This document shows positions 6,720 to 13,813 of a stretch of 16,978 nucleotides of DNA, one piece after another; the stretch's first letter is position 1; each line of letters starts with the position of its first letter. The notes below the pieces were generated by a model. It was not told where the DNA came from. It was given only the letters and a program-made list of their open reading frames with translations, and did no database searches. The translations under genes were made by a program, and so were the position numbers. This DNA comes from Caldilineaceae bacterium (GTDB lineage Bacteria > Chloroflexota > Anaerolineae > Caldilineales > Caldilineaceae). The DNA is taken from assembly GCA_026645575.1 (NCBI GenBank), contig JAPKMW010000161.1, forward strand, positions 1 to 16,978, written 5' to 3'.

Positions 6720-7571
6720 ATGCACAAAAAACAGTTTGCCACACCCCCGCGGCGCGTCGCTCTCTTTGTCACCTGTATGGTAGACATGATCTACCCCGCC
6801 GTCGCCATGGCAACGGTTGAATTGCTGGAACGGCTGGGGGTGGAGGTCATTTTTCCCCCGGCGCAGACCTGTTGCGGTCAACCGGCCTTTAATGCCGGCT
6901 ATCGGGATGAAGCGCAACAATTGGCGGTGCGCTTTCTGGAGATCTTCGATCCGCTCGTGCGCACTGGGCAAGTCGATGCCATTGTCGCGCCCAGCGGCAG
7001 TTGCACCGCCATGACCAACCATTTTTATGCCGTGCTGTTTGCAGACCAGCCAAACTCGCCCTATTACAGCCGCGCCCAAGCGCTGGCGACTGTAACATTT
7101 GAGTTAACCGAATTCCTCGTCGACGTCTTAGGCGTCACCGACATTGGCTCGCGCTTTCAGGGAAAACTGACCTACCATGCCTGCTGTCATCTGTTGCGCG
7201 AATTGGGTGTTGACCAGCAGCCGCGCCAACTGCTGGCACACATCCCTGGCGCCGAACTGGTCGAACTCAATGGCGCCGAGGAGTGTTGTGGCTTTGGCGG
7301 CCTCTTTGCTGTCAAGAACGCCGGCATCAGCACAGCAATGGGCCAACGCAAAACGCGCAACCTGGCCGATACCGACGCCGACATTGTCGCCCTCTGTGAT
7401 GTCAGTTGCATGACCCATATCAACGGTCTGCTCACCCGCCAGGCCCAACGCTGTCGCGCCGTTCACATTGCCGAAGTGCTGAACAATCAAATTGATGTCA
7501 CCGAACGGGACAGCGCACCACGGCCGGTGCCCCAGCGCGCCCCTCGTCGCTGGCAAGATGCGAAAGAGTGA
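6720..7571 (+). CDS. lutA: L-lactate utilization protein LutA (CCG-domain iron-sulfur protein)
   Basis: This is the 283-aa LutA/YkgE subunit of the three-part L-lactate oxidation complex (lactate to pyruvate, cytoplasmic). Two cysteine-rich CCG domains are visible: Cys19, Cys51-Cys52-Gly (AQTCCGQPAFNAG) and Cys95; then Cys155-Cys156, Cys189-Cys190-Gly (EECCGFGG), Cys226 and Cys230 (CDVSC). These are the ligand positions of heterodisulfide-reductase-type clusters. After about residue 255 there is a hydrophilic Pro/Arg-rich tail longer than in typical LutA of about 240 aa. The start at 6720 has no clear ribosome site. A well-placed AGGA instead precedes an out-of-frame ATG at 6703, whose 26-codon frame overlaps the lutA start. 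lutB follows after 76 nt filled by a repeat. Confidence 0.93.
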   Translation: MHKKQFATPPRRVALFVTCMVDMIYPAVAMATVELLERLGVEVIFPPAQTCCGQPAFNAGYRDEAQQLAVRFLEIFDPLVRTGQVDAIVAPSGSCTAMTNHFYAVLFADQPNSPYYSRAQALATVTFELTEFLVDVLGVTDIGSRFQGKLTYHACCHLLRELGVDQQPRQLLAHIPGAELVELNGAEECCGFGGLFAVKNAGISTAMGQRKTRNLADTDADIVALCDVSCMTHINGLLTRQAQRCRAVHIAEVLNNQIDVTERDSAPRPVPQRAPRRWQDAKE

Positions 7572-7574
7572 ACC

Positions 7575-7632
7575 AAGTTACAAGTTACAAGTTACGAGTT
7601 ACGACGCCTCGCCCCGTAACTCGTAACTCGTA
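7575..7632. repeat. Tandem heptamers forming a hairpin between lutA and lutB
   Basis: Four 7-bp units (aagttac three times, then gagttac) are followed by the reverse complement gtaactc twice. Arms 7586-7602 and 7616-7632 pair over 17 bp with one mismatch around a 13-nt loop. The element sits inside the lut operon. It may reduce lutA-lutB read-through, protect mRNA ends, or be a dispersed intergenic repeat. Confidence 0.7.
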
Positions 7633-7647
7633 TGCCAAGGAAATACT

Positions 7648-9129
7648 ATGCCCACTGCTGTCATCAATCTTCATGCCCCCTACCAGGAACGGGTGGACGC
7701 AGCCCTCAACAATCGCCATCTTAAAAGCGCCTTAAGTCGAGCGACAGGACGCATGAGTCTGCAACGCGCCAGCGCCATGAGTGCGGTGGATGGGGAGACG
7801 CTGCGCACTCAGGTACGGCAGATGAAAGAGGATGTGCTGCGCAACTGGCCGGCCTTGCTGGAACAGTTGGAAGGCAATCTAACGGCCAACGGTGCGCGTG
7901 TCCATTGGGCGCGCGATGCCGCCGAAGCCAATGCCATTATCCTGGAAATTGCCCGTGGCGCCAATGTCAAAAAGGTAGTCAAGGCCAAATCGATGGCGAC
8001 CGAGGAGATTCACCTCAATCAGCATCTGGCGAAAGCGGGCATCGTCGCCGTTGAGAGCGATCTGGGCGAATACATTGCCCAACTCAATAACGAACCGCCC
8101 AGCCACATTGTGGCGCCGGTCATCCACCGCCGAGTGGAGGACATTGCTGCCATCATGCAGGAGAAGCTCGACATGCCCCCAACGCTTGACCCGGAGGTGA
8201 TGTGCGGGTTGGCGCGCGCCCGCTTGCGCCAGGACTTTTTGACGGCGGACATGGGGGTGAGCGGTTGCAATTTTGCCATTGCCGAGACAGGGACGATCTG
8301 CATTGTCACGAATGAGGGCAATGGCCGCCTCACCTCAACCCTGCCGCGCATTTATGTGGCGCTCATGGGAATTGAAAAGCTTGTCCCCACCGTCGAAGAT
8401 GCCTTCCTGCAATACCAGGCGCTCTGTCGCAGTTGTACCGGGCAGCAGGTTTCGGTCTATTTGTCGATGACGAGTGGCCCGCGCAAAGCCGACGACGCCG
8501 ACGGGCCGGAGGAATTTCATGTGGTCTTGCTGGACAATGGCCGGAGCGACATGTTGGCCGCCGGCTATGGCGAAGCGCTGCTCTGCATCCGCTGTGGCGC
8601 CTGCCTGAATGTCTGCCCCGTCTATCGCGAGATTGGCGGTCATGCCTATGGCAGCACCTACAGCGGGCCGATTGGCGCCGTCGTCAGTTCACTTCTGCCG
8701 ATGGGCGTCACTGATGTCGCCAAGTTGCCCCATGCCAGTACATTATGTGGCGCCTGTCGCGATGCTTGTCCGGTTAAGATTGATCTACCCCGTCTGCTCC
8801 TGGATCTACGTAATGACCAGGTGGAAGCCGGTGAGAGTCCGCTCTTTGATCGCGCCGCTATGCTGGGTTTTATCCAGACTATGCAGAGCCAGGCCCGTTA
8901 TGAGCAGGCCGGCAAGCTGGCAAGTCTGGCAACTCATGTCATGACCGGCTTTCGTGGCGGCAACCTCAAATTTATGCCGCCACCGCTGAGTGGCTGGACA
9001 GAGAGTCGCGACTTTCCGCCCTTTGCCCGCAAAAGTTTTCGCGAATTGTGGGCCGAGCGCCAGGGTCGTCGCCGTTCCATTCAGGGGGAGCATTTGCCGA
9101 CCGCCGCCACAACAGAGAGTGTTGAATGA
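7648..9129 (+). CDS. lutB: L-lactate utilization protein LutB (LUD domain plus 4Fe-4S ferredoxin domain)
   Basis: This is the 493-aa LutB/YkgF subunit. Residues about 60-300 are the LUD domain, with GVSGCNFAIAETGTICIVTN (203-222). A bacterioferredoxin-type domain follows: C313IRC316GAC319LNVC323P and later C367GAC370RDAC374P, which can hold two 4Fe-4S clusters. The remainder (380-493) is the usual C-terminal extension. It works with LutA and LutC to oxidise L-lactate to pyruvate. AAGGAAA lies 4 nt before the ATG. The stop overlaps the lutC start (ATGA), so the two are translationally coupled. Confidence 0.96.
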   Translation: MPTAVINLHAPYQERVDAALNNRHLKSALSRATGRMSLQRASAMSAVDGETLRTQVRQMKEDVLRNWPALLEQLEGNLTANGARVHWARDAAEANAIILEIARGANVKKVVKAKSMATEEIHLNQHLAKAGIVAVESDLGEYIAQLNNEPPSHIVAPVIHRRVEDIAAIMQEKLDMPPTLDPEVMCGLARARLRQDFLTADMGVSGCNFAIAETGTICIVTNEGNGRLTSTLPRIYVALMGIEKLVPTVEDAFLQYQALCRSCTGQQVSVYLSMTSGPRKADDADGPEEFHVVLLDNGRSDMLAAGYGEALLCIRCGACLNVCPVYREIGGHAYGSTYSGPIGAVVSSLLPMGVTDVAKLPHASTLCGACRDACPVKIDLPRLLLDLRNDQVEAGESPLFDRAAMLGFIQTMQSQARYEQAGKLASLATHVMTGFRGGNLKFMPPPLSGWTESRDFPPFARKSFRELWAERQGRRRSIQGEHLPTAATTESVE

Positions 9130-9887
9130 CCGCACGCGATGAGATTTTGAACCGCCTCAACACAACCCTGGCGCGCCCCGATCTGCGCTTTCCGCCCCAG
9201 CAGACCCAACCGCTCACCGCCGCCACCCGCCTTACCGTCACCGAGGCCGCTGGTGACAAGCTGGCGTTGGCACAGCGCTTTGGCGCGGAATTGACCAACC
9301 TTTATGGCTCCTACCAGATTGTCGAATCGATGGCTGAAGCGCGCATGGCCTTGATCAGCCGCTTGTTGCTCTGGCAAGAGGAGGAGGAACAGGGGCGCAA
9401 AGGGCAACGGCTGGTGACGCAGCAAGAGAAGTGCATCCTGAGTTGGGCGCCCGACGCCTTGCCGGTCACAGCCGTGGACGACGCGCTCAAAGACATGGGC
9501 TTTCAGGTGGTGACGCCACTCGATCTACGCAGCACCAACAGCCGCGAGGCGATCCGCTTTATCCGTTATGGCATCACCGGCGTGGAAGCTGCCTTTGCCG
9601 CCACTGGTTCGATACTGGTGGCGTCCGGGCCGGAGACCAATCGCGTTGCCAGCCTGCTCCCCTTTCGCCACATTGCGCTCATTCCCTTTGAACGCCTCTA
9701 CCCCACTGTCGAAAGCTGGTTACAGGAACAGCGTACCAACGGTACACTCGTCGATTTTCTCCGCCGGCGCGCCAATGTCGCCCTCATCAGCGGCCCCAGC
9801 AAATCGGCCGACATTGAAATGAACTTAACGCTGGGGGTGCATGGGCCGAAGTATGTTCATGCTATTTTGTTTGGCAAGATAAGTTAA
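9126..9887 (+). CDS. lutC: L-lactate utilization protein LutC (LUD domain)
   Basis: This is the 253-aa LutC/YkgG subunit, third member of the lactate oxidation complex. It carries the LUD signature: GITGVEAAFAATGSILVASG (149-168) and the C-terminal ISGPSKSADIEMNLTLGVHG (221-240). It has no cysteine cluster. The length is slightly above the common 200-240 aa, because of a Glu-rich insert around 84-96. Its start overlaps the lutB stop by 4 nt. It is the last gene of the operon and is followed by an inverted repeat facing a convergent gene. Confidence 0.95.
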   Translation: MTARDEILNRLNTTLARPDLRFPPQQTQPLTAATRLTVTEAAGDKLALAQRFGAELTNLYGSYQIVESMAEARMALISRLLLWQEEEEQGRKGQRLVTQQEKCILSWAPDALPVTAVDDALKDMGFQVVTPLDLRSTNSREAIRFIRYGITGVEAAFAATGSILVASGPETNRVASLLPFRHIALIPFERLYPTVESWLQEQRTNGTLVDFLRRRANVALISGPSKSADIEMNLTLGVHGPKYVHAILFGKIS

Positions 9888-9890
9888 CAG

Positions 9891-9922
9891 CGTCAATGCG
9901 GTTACAGGCAACCGCATCGACG
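9891..9922. terminator. Inverted repeat between convergent lutC and dehydrogenase genes
   Basis: Arms 9891-9903 and 9910-9922 pair over 13 bp with one mismatch around a 6-nt loop. The repeat starts 4 nt after the lutC stop and ends 16 nt before the opposing gene's stop, a natural place for a shared terminator. It lacks a T tract. Confidence 0.5.
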
Positions 9923-9938
9923 GTTACGGCAAGCGCGA

Positions 9939-10844
9939 TTACCGCAACTCCTGCTGGGCCATCTCTTCAATCAAGGTGATCAAGCTGGTATGATCCTGAT
10001 CGGCCAGGTTGCGCGCCATCAGGGCCGTAAAGAACTGTTGCACAAGGGCGGTGGCTGGCAATGGCGCCGCGTAGCTGCGGCTGGCCTCTAGCGCAATGTT
10101 GAGGTCTTTATGATGGAGACGGGTGCGAAAACCGGGTTGAAAGTTGTGATTCAGGAAGCGTTCGCCATGTAATTCTAAGACGCGACTAGCCGCCGCCCCG
10201 CCTGACAGCGCCTGCCGTACCAGCGCCGGATCGACACCCGCTTTGGCCGCCAGCACCAGAGCCTCGGCCACGCCCAGCATGGTGACGGCGATGACCGATT
10301 GATTGCAGGCTTTGGTTACTTGCCCTGCGCCGGCTTCACCCATGTGCAGAATGCGTTTTCCCATCGCCTGGAGAATAGGCGTCACCTGGGCAAAGGCTGT
10401 CGCGTCGCCGCCCACCATGATCGATAGGGTTCCTTCGATGGCGCCGATTTCGCCACCGGAGACGGGGGCATCGAGCATGGTTGCGCCCAGACGGGTTGCT
10501 TCTGCAGCCAGGGTACGCGCCGTCACGGGGGAAATTGTACTCATATCGATGATAATCTGCCCAGCTTTGACACCGGCAAAGACGCCATCGTGGCCCTGCA
10601 TGGCCGCCTGGACATCGGGCGAATCGGGTAGACAGAGCAGAACAATATCCGTTTGCGCAGCGACGGCGCGCGGTGAATCCGCCGTAAGCGCCCCGGCTGC
10701 CACCAGTGTTGTCATCGCCTGAGGGAAGAGATCATAGACGACCAGGGGAAAGCCCGCCTTGCGCAAGTTCTGCGCCATCGGTCGCCCCATGATGCCGAGG
10801 CCGATGAAACCGAGCGTTGGTTGTCCAGTTGATTGTACAGTCAT
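9939..10844 (-). CDS. garR: 2-hydroxy-3-oxopropionate (tartronate semialdehyde) reductase-like beta-hydroxyacid dehydrogenase
   Basis: This 301-aa enzyme of the 3-hydroxyisobutyrate dehydrogenase family would interconvert tartronate semialdehyde and D-glycerate, or a similar beta-hydroxyacid pair, using NAD(P)H. The Rossmann motif is GFIGLGIMGRPMAQNL (12-27). The substrate-binding block is DAPVSGGEIGA (125-135). The catalytic lysine is Lys178 in AGQVTKACNQ. The later block SGGAAASRVLELHG...FQPGFRTRLHHKDL is closer to GarR/GlxR than to MmsB. It follows the PPC-domain gene after only 2 nt, so the two form an operon. Beside lutABC it suggests glyoxylate, glycolate or lactate metabolism. Other beta-hydroxyacid substrates cannot be excluded, so the symbol is tentative. 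Confidence 0.85.
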   Translation of the reverse strand: MTVQSTGQPTLGFIGLGIMGRPMAQNLRKAGFPLVVYDLFPQAMTTLVAAGALTADSPRAVAAQTDIVLLCLPDSPDVQAAMQGHDGVFAGVKAGQIIIDMSTISPVTARTLAAEATRLGATMLDAPVSGGEIGAIEGTLSIMVGGDATAFAQVTPILQAMGKRILHMGEAGAGQVTKACNQSVIAVTMLGVAEALVLAAKAGVDPALVRQALSGGAAASRVLELHGERFLNHNFQPGFRTRLHHKDLNIALEASRSYAAPLPATALVQQFFTALMARNLADQDHTSLITLIEEMAQQELR

Positions 10845-10846
10845 GC

Positions 10847-11260
10847 TTAGTCGTCCAATCGCTTGGTGGTGTCAAAGTCGGTCAGATCCATCTCCTCCGC
10901 CTCGGCAATGGTCACAACATTAAAGGTAAGGACTTTACAGCCTTCCTCCAGATGACCGCCAAAGGCAATCTTGTCATCGGAAAAGATAATATGACAGTGA
11001 ACCCGCCCGTTGAAGATAAAGCCGGTCATGTCGGCAATGTCATAGGGGCCTTCGGCTTTGGGAAAGAGTTCAGCCGGCGGCACGACGGAACTGGCAACCA
11101 CATGAAAATGGTAGGAGGTCACCGACCCAATCGCGCCCAGAATCACGCCATGTTGAATATTCTTGCGAGCCACCGCTTCCCGCAGCCCCAGCAGAATATC
11201 GTCGCCGTTGTTGAGATGAATGACATGCAAGCGGTTGAGCTTGCCGGATGCAATACGCAT
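10847..11260 (-). CDS. PPC/DUF296 domain protein
   Basis: This 137-aa protein is essentially one PPC domain (plants and prokaryotes conserved, DUF296), known as a trimer-forming fold and, in plants, attached to AT-hook DNA-binding motifs. Visible family features are GVILGAIGSV (38-47), HFHVV (51-55), GRVHCHIIFSDD (85-96) and GGHLEEGCKV (101-110). There is no AT-hook. The histidines H51, H53, H88, H90 and H103 could form a metal site. The start at 11260 is preferred because AAAGGATC lies 7 nt upstream. An earlier ATG at 11320 falls inside a palindromic repeat. The gene abuts the dehydrogenase gene (2-nt gap). The function of free-standing bacterial PPC proteins is not established. A regulatory or small-molecule-binding role for the hydroxyacid pathway is a guess. 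Confidence 0.85.
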   Translation of the reverse strand: MRIASGKLNRLHVIHLNNGDDILLGLREAVARKNIQHGVILGAIGSVTSYHFHVVASSVVPPAELFPKAEGPYDIADMTGFIFNGRVHCHIIFSDDKIAFGGHLEEGCKVLTFNVVTIAEAEEMDLTDFDTTKRLDD

Positions 11261-11299
11261 AGTTGTCGATCCTTTTGGTAAAATAGATAGGAGTTTCAC

Positions 11300-11349
11300 A
11301 GCGCTCCATCGTAGAGGCACGAGCTATCGTGCCTCTACGATGGAGCGCT
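11300..11349. repeat. Perfect 23-bp palindromic element upstream of the PPC gene
   Basis: Arms 11300-11322 and 11327-11349 are perfect reverse complements around a 4-nt loop (gcta). The core is gtagaggcacga/tcgtgcctctac. It lies 40 nt upstream of the PPC start. The perfect symmetry and tiny loop suggest a REP/MITE-like mobile palindrome. As RNA it would be a very strong hairpin in the 5' leader. Confidence 0.8.
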
Positions 11350-11787
11350 TTGGGAAATAGAATACCTTCCAATAGTAGCATTGGTTGAGGGTAAATATAA
11401 AAAGCGGAAAGTATGTTAGTAAAGGAATCCGTTGCGTTTCGTTACGGATGGCGCCGTTGGCTCCCCAGGCCATCATCACCATCTTTTGCCAGAATCTAGC
11501 TGCGGTCACGGGCAGCCCGGCCGCAGTGATTGCGCAATTGCGCGCCGATGAACAGGCCGGGGCCGAATAGTATTCTCTAACTTTCAATAAGGCCAAACCA
11601 GGAAAATAATCATACAGCAGTTAAATATACCAACGAGCGTCAGTAGCGTAAAGACTGTCCTTACTTTGTCCTAACTTTTTCCGTAGATTATTACACCTTT
11701 GCAAACCACCATAGCAATTCATACGGTTTTTGCACAGCCAGGCCGACAAAGATTCTGCATAGGTGGGACAGTGTGGAAGGTTTCGAG
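11350..11787. other. Long gap without an assignable gene
   Basis: The region between the PPC gene and the amylosucrase gene is AT-rich at both ends, with a G+C-rich patch at about 11445-11570. In the patch both strands carry short open frames (11385-11570 plus, 11324-11596 minus), but neither resembles a known protein or has a ribosome site, so it may be a decayed gene remnant. Promoters for the PPC operon should lie here on the minus strand. None is clear. Confidence 0.4.
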
Positions 11788-11835
11788 ATGACAAGGTGAA
11801 GGGGTGACAAGGCGAAGGGGTGACAAGGCGAAGCT
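11788..11835. repeat. Three 16-bp tandem repeats
   Basis: The unit gtgacaaggcgaaggg is present at 11804-11819, with close copies at 11788-11803 and 11820-11835. The array lies just after the amylosucrase stop codon on the minus strand. Confidence 0.7.
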
Positions 11836-11858
11836 ACACGACTATGTCGCCTTGTTAC
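11820..11858 (-). terminator. Hairpin spanning the amylosucrase stop codon
   Basis: The last tandem repeat (11820-11831) pairs with 11847-11858 over 12 bp with one mismatch (G-T on the plus strand). The right arm covers the amylosucrase stop. There is no T run after it on the minus strand, so it is more likely an mRNA-end-stabilising hairpin or repeat element than a classic terminator. Confidence 0.4.
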
Positions 11859-13813
11859 AAACTCGCCAGCCACAGCACCTGATACGGCTCCAGGTGAAGG
11901 GGTTGGTCGCTGAGGTGGATGGTCTGGTTGGTGATCAGGTCGGTAAAACGGTAGCCCAAACCGTAGAGGCGGATTTCATTGGCGGCAATGGGTTGGACGC
12001 GCTCGGTGAAGTTGGCGAGGACAACGACGCGCTGTTGTTCATGGGTGCGCACAAAGGCAAAAACTTGATCGGAGCCGACGTTGATGACCTCCATCCGGTT
12101 GCCGGCGAAGCCAGGGTGGGCTTGTCGGGCAGCGATGAGGCGGCAGAGGCGGCTATAGAGTTGGCCTTCAATGCTCTCAGGATCGTGACGGCGTTCGACC
12201 TTTGCCCAGTCAATCGGCGGGCGATGCACCCAGCGGCTGTCACCGGCTTTGGCGGGATCGGCGCGATAGCTGTAATCATTGAGCCAGCCCACTTCATCGC
12301 CCAGGTAGATCAACGGGATGCCACCAATGCTAAAGATGATGGCATGAACGAGCAGAATGCGGCGAATCGATAACTCAATCTCGCCAGAATCATTCAGTTG
12401 CAACGCTCGTTCCAGTCCAGCCAGCGACGCCAGTGAACCGGAAATCCGGGCATCACCGGTCTTGGGGTTTTCCTGAAAGGGCAGCCCACGCGCAAAGCTA
12501 CCAGGGAAGCGGCCTGTGTAAAAGGCATTCAAAAAGCGGCGATGGTCAAAGCCATTGATGCCCAGCAGGGCAGCGTCGCCATCATCAAAAGTCCAGCCAA
12601 TGTCATCGTGGCAGCGCACATAGTTGACCCAGGCACAGCCGCTGGGGATTTTGAAACGGTGGCTCATCGACTGGCGCAACAGCCGCACCTCGCGCGTTGC
12701 CAGGCTGTTCCACAGCAGCGCCATGAGCAGCGGGTTATAGGAAAGCTGACACTCTTCCTCGCTAATATATTTGGCAACCTCATCCGGGTGGACAATCGCT
12801 TCCGATTTGAAAAGCAAGGAGGGCGCAGCAATCCGTAAGAGCGCATTAAAGGCTTGCACCAACAGGTGCGCCTCCGGTAAACTTTCGCAGCTTGTCCCCA
12901 GTTTCTTCCAGGCAAAGGCTAGGGCATCGAAACGCAACACCTCGCAGCCCACATTCGCCAGAAAGAGCATCTCCCCGGCCATCTCGGTAAAGGTCATCGG
13001 GTTGGCGTAGTTCAAATCCCACTGAAATGAATTAAAGGTCGTCCAGACCCATTGTTCGACTTCCGGGCGATAGCTAAAGCTGCCGGGGTGTTGATCGGGG
13101 AAAATTTCACGCAACGTGCGGTCATAAGCATCGGGCATGGTACGGTCAGGAAAGAAGAAGTAGTAATCCTGGTAGCTCAGATCCCCAGCCAGCGCTGCCT
13201 TGGCCCAACGATGCTCATCGGACGTATGGTTAAAGATAAAGTCGAGAACCAGGCTGATCCCTTCGTGGCGCAGCTCGGTCGCCAGCCGGCGTAGATCGTC
13301 CATTGACCCCAACACTGGGTTGACCTCTCGATAGTCGCTCACCGCATAGCCGCCATCACTGTTCCCTTCGGGCGCTTTGAAGAGGGGCATCAGATGCAGA
13401 TAAGTCAACCCCAGTTCTTTGAAGTAGGGGATGCGCGCCCGCACGCCATTCAGATCACCGGCGAAGAGATCGACATAACAAACGCCACCCAACATGCGCT
13501 GGTCTTGATACCAGTACGGTTCTGCTTCGCGTTGGGCGTCAAGCGCCTGCAACTCGGCGGGGCGTTCCAGCCAGCTACGCGCCGCCAGCGCCAGAATCTG
13601 CTCCAGATGATAATAGAAATCATAGCGCCCTTGGTAGAGCTGCAAAAGTAGATCAAAGAGGCGCGGAAAATGGGCATCGAGCCGTCGCCGGAAAACGGCC
13701 CATTCGGGCGTGGCGACCTGGTCGGCAAAGGTCTGCTCCAGCCGCGGCAGCAGACGCACCAGGGTGACAGTGGTGGCATGAGCCAGTTGGGCAGCAGAGA
13801 GCGTCATGGTCAT
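11855..13813 (-). CDS. Amylosucrase (GH13 family, subfamily 4)
   Basis: This 652-aa GH13 enzyme builds alpha-1,4-glucan from sucrose, releasing fructose. Length fits amylosucrase (about 630-650 aa). An N-terminal helical domain (1-100) precedes the TIM barrel. The nucleophile is Asp296 in [23 protein letters not shown] sequence, the acid/base is Glu338 ([12 protein letters not shown]), and the transition-state Asp is Asp403 ([11 protein letters not shown]). The amylosucrase-specific salt bridge pair is also present: Asp153 ([11 protein letters not shown]) and Arg527 ([10 protein letters not shown]), which close the sucrose pocket. The B-domain and C-terminal beta domain (about 575-652) are complete. 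No signal peptide is seen, so it is cytoplasmic. Its ATG overlaps the stop of the protease gene (ATGA) and it has only a weak ribosome site, which implies translational coupling. Sucrose hydrolase and trehalose synthase are less likely. Confidence 0.93.
   Translation of the reverse strand: MTMTLSAAQLAHATTVTLVRLLPRLEQTFADQVATPEWAVFRRRLDAHFPRLFDLLLQLYQGRYDFYYHLEQILALAARSWLERPAELQALDAQREAEPYWYQDQRMLGGVCYVDLFAGDLNGVRARIPYFKELGLTYLHLMPLFKAPEGNSDGGYAVSDYREVNPVLGSMDDLRRLATELRHEGISLVLDFIFNHTSDEHRWAKAALAGDLSYQDYYFFFPDRTMPDAYDRTLREIFPDQHPGSFSYRPEVEQWVWTTFNSFQWDLNYANPMTFTEMAGEMLFLANVGCEVLRFDALAFAWKKLGTSCESLPEAHLLVQAFNALLRIAAPSLLFKSEAIVHPDEVAKYISEEECQLSYNPLLMALLWNSLATREVRLLRQSMSHRFKIPSGCAWVNYVRCHDDIGWTFDDGDAALLGINGFDHRRFLNAFYTGRFPGSFARGLPFQENPKTGDARISGSLASLAGLERALQLNDSGEIELSIRRILLVHAIIFSIGGIPLIYLGDEVGWLNDYSYRADPAKAGDSRWVHRPPIDWAKVERRHDPESIEGQLYSRLCRLIAARQAHPGFAGNRMEVINVGSDQVFAFVRTHEQQRVVVLANFTERVQPIAANEIRLYGLGYRFTDLITNQTIHLSDQPLHLEPYQVLWLASL

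Noticed and set aside
7575..7632. CRISPR-like array between lutA and lutB
   Set aside because: Units are 7 bp, directly adjacent and without spacers. No cas genes are present.
11804..12373. Plus-strand frame of 189 codons at the end of amylosucrase
   Set aside because: It begins inside the tandem repeats and is antisense to the amylosucrase C-terminal domain.
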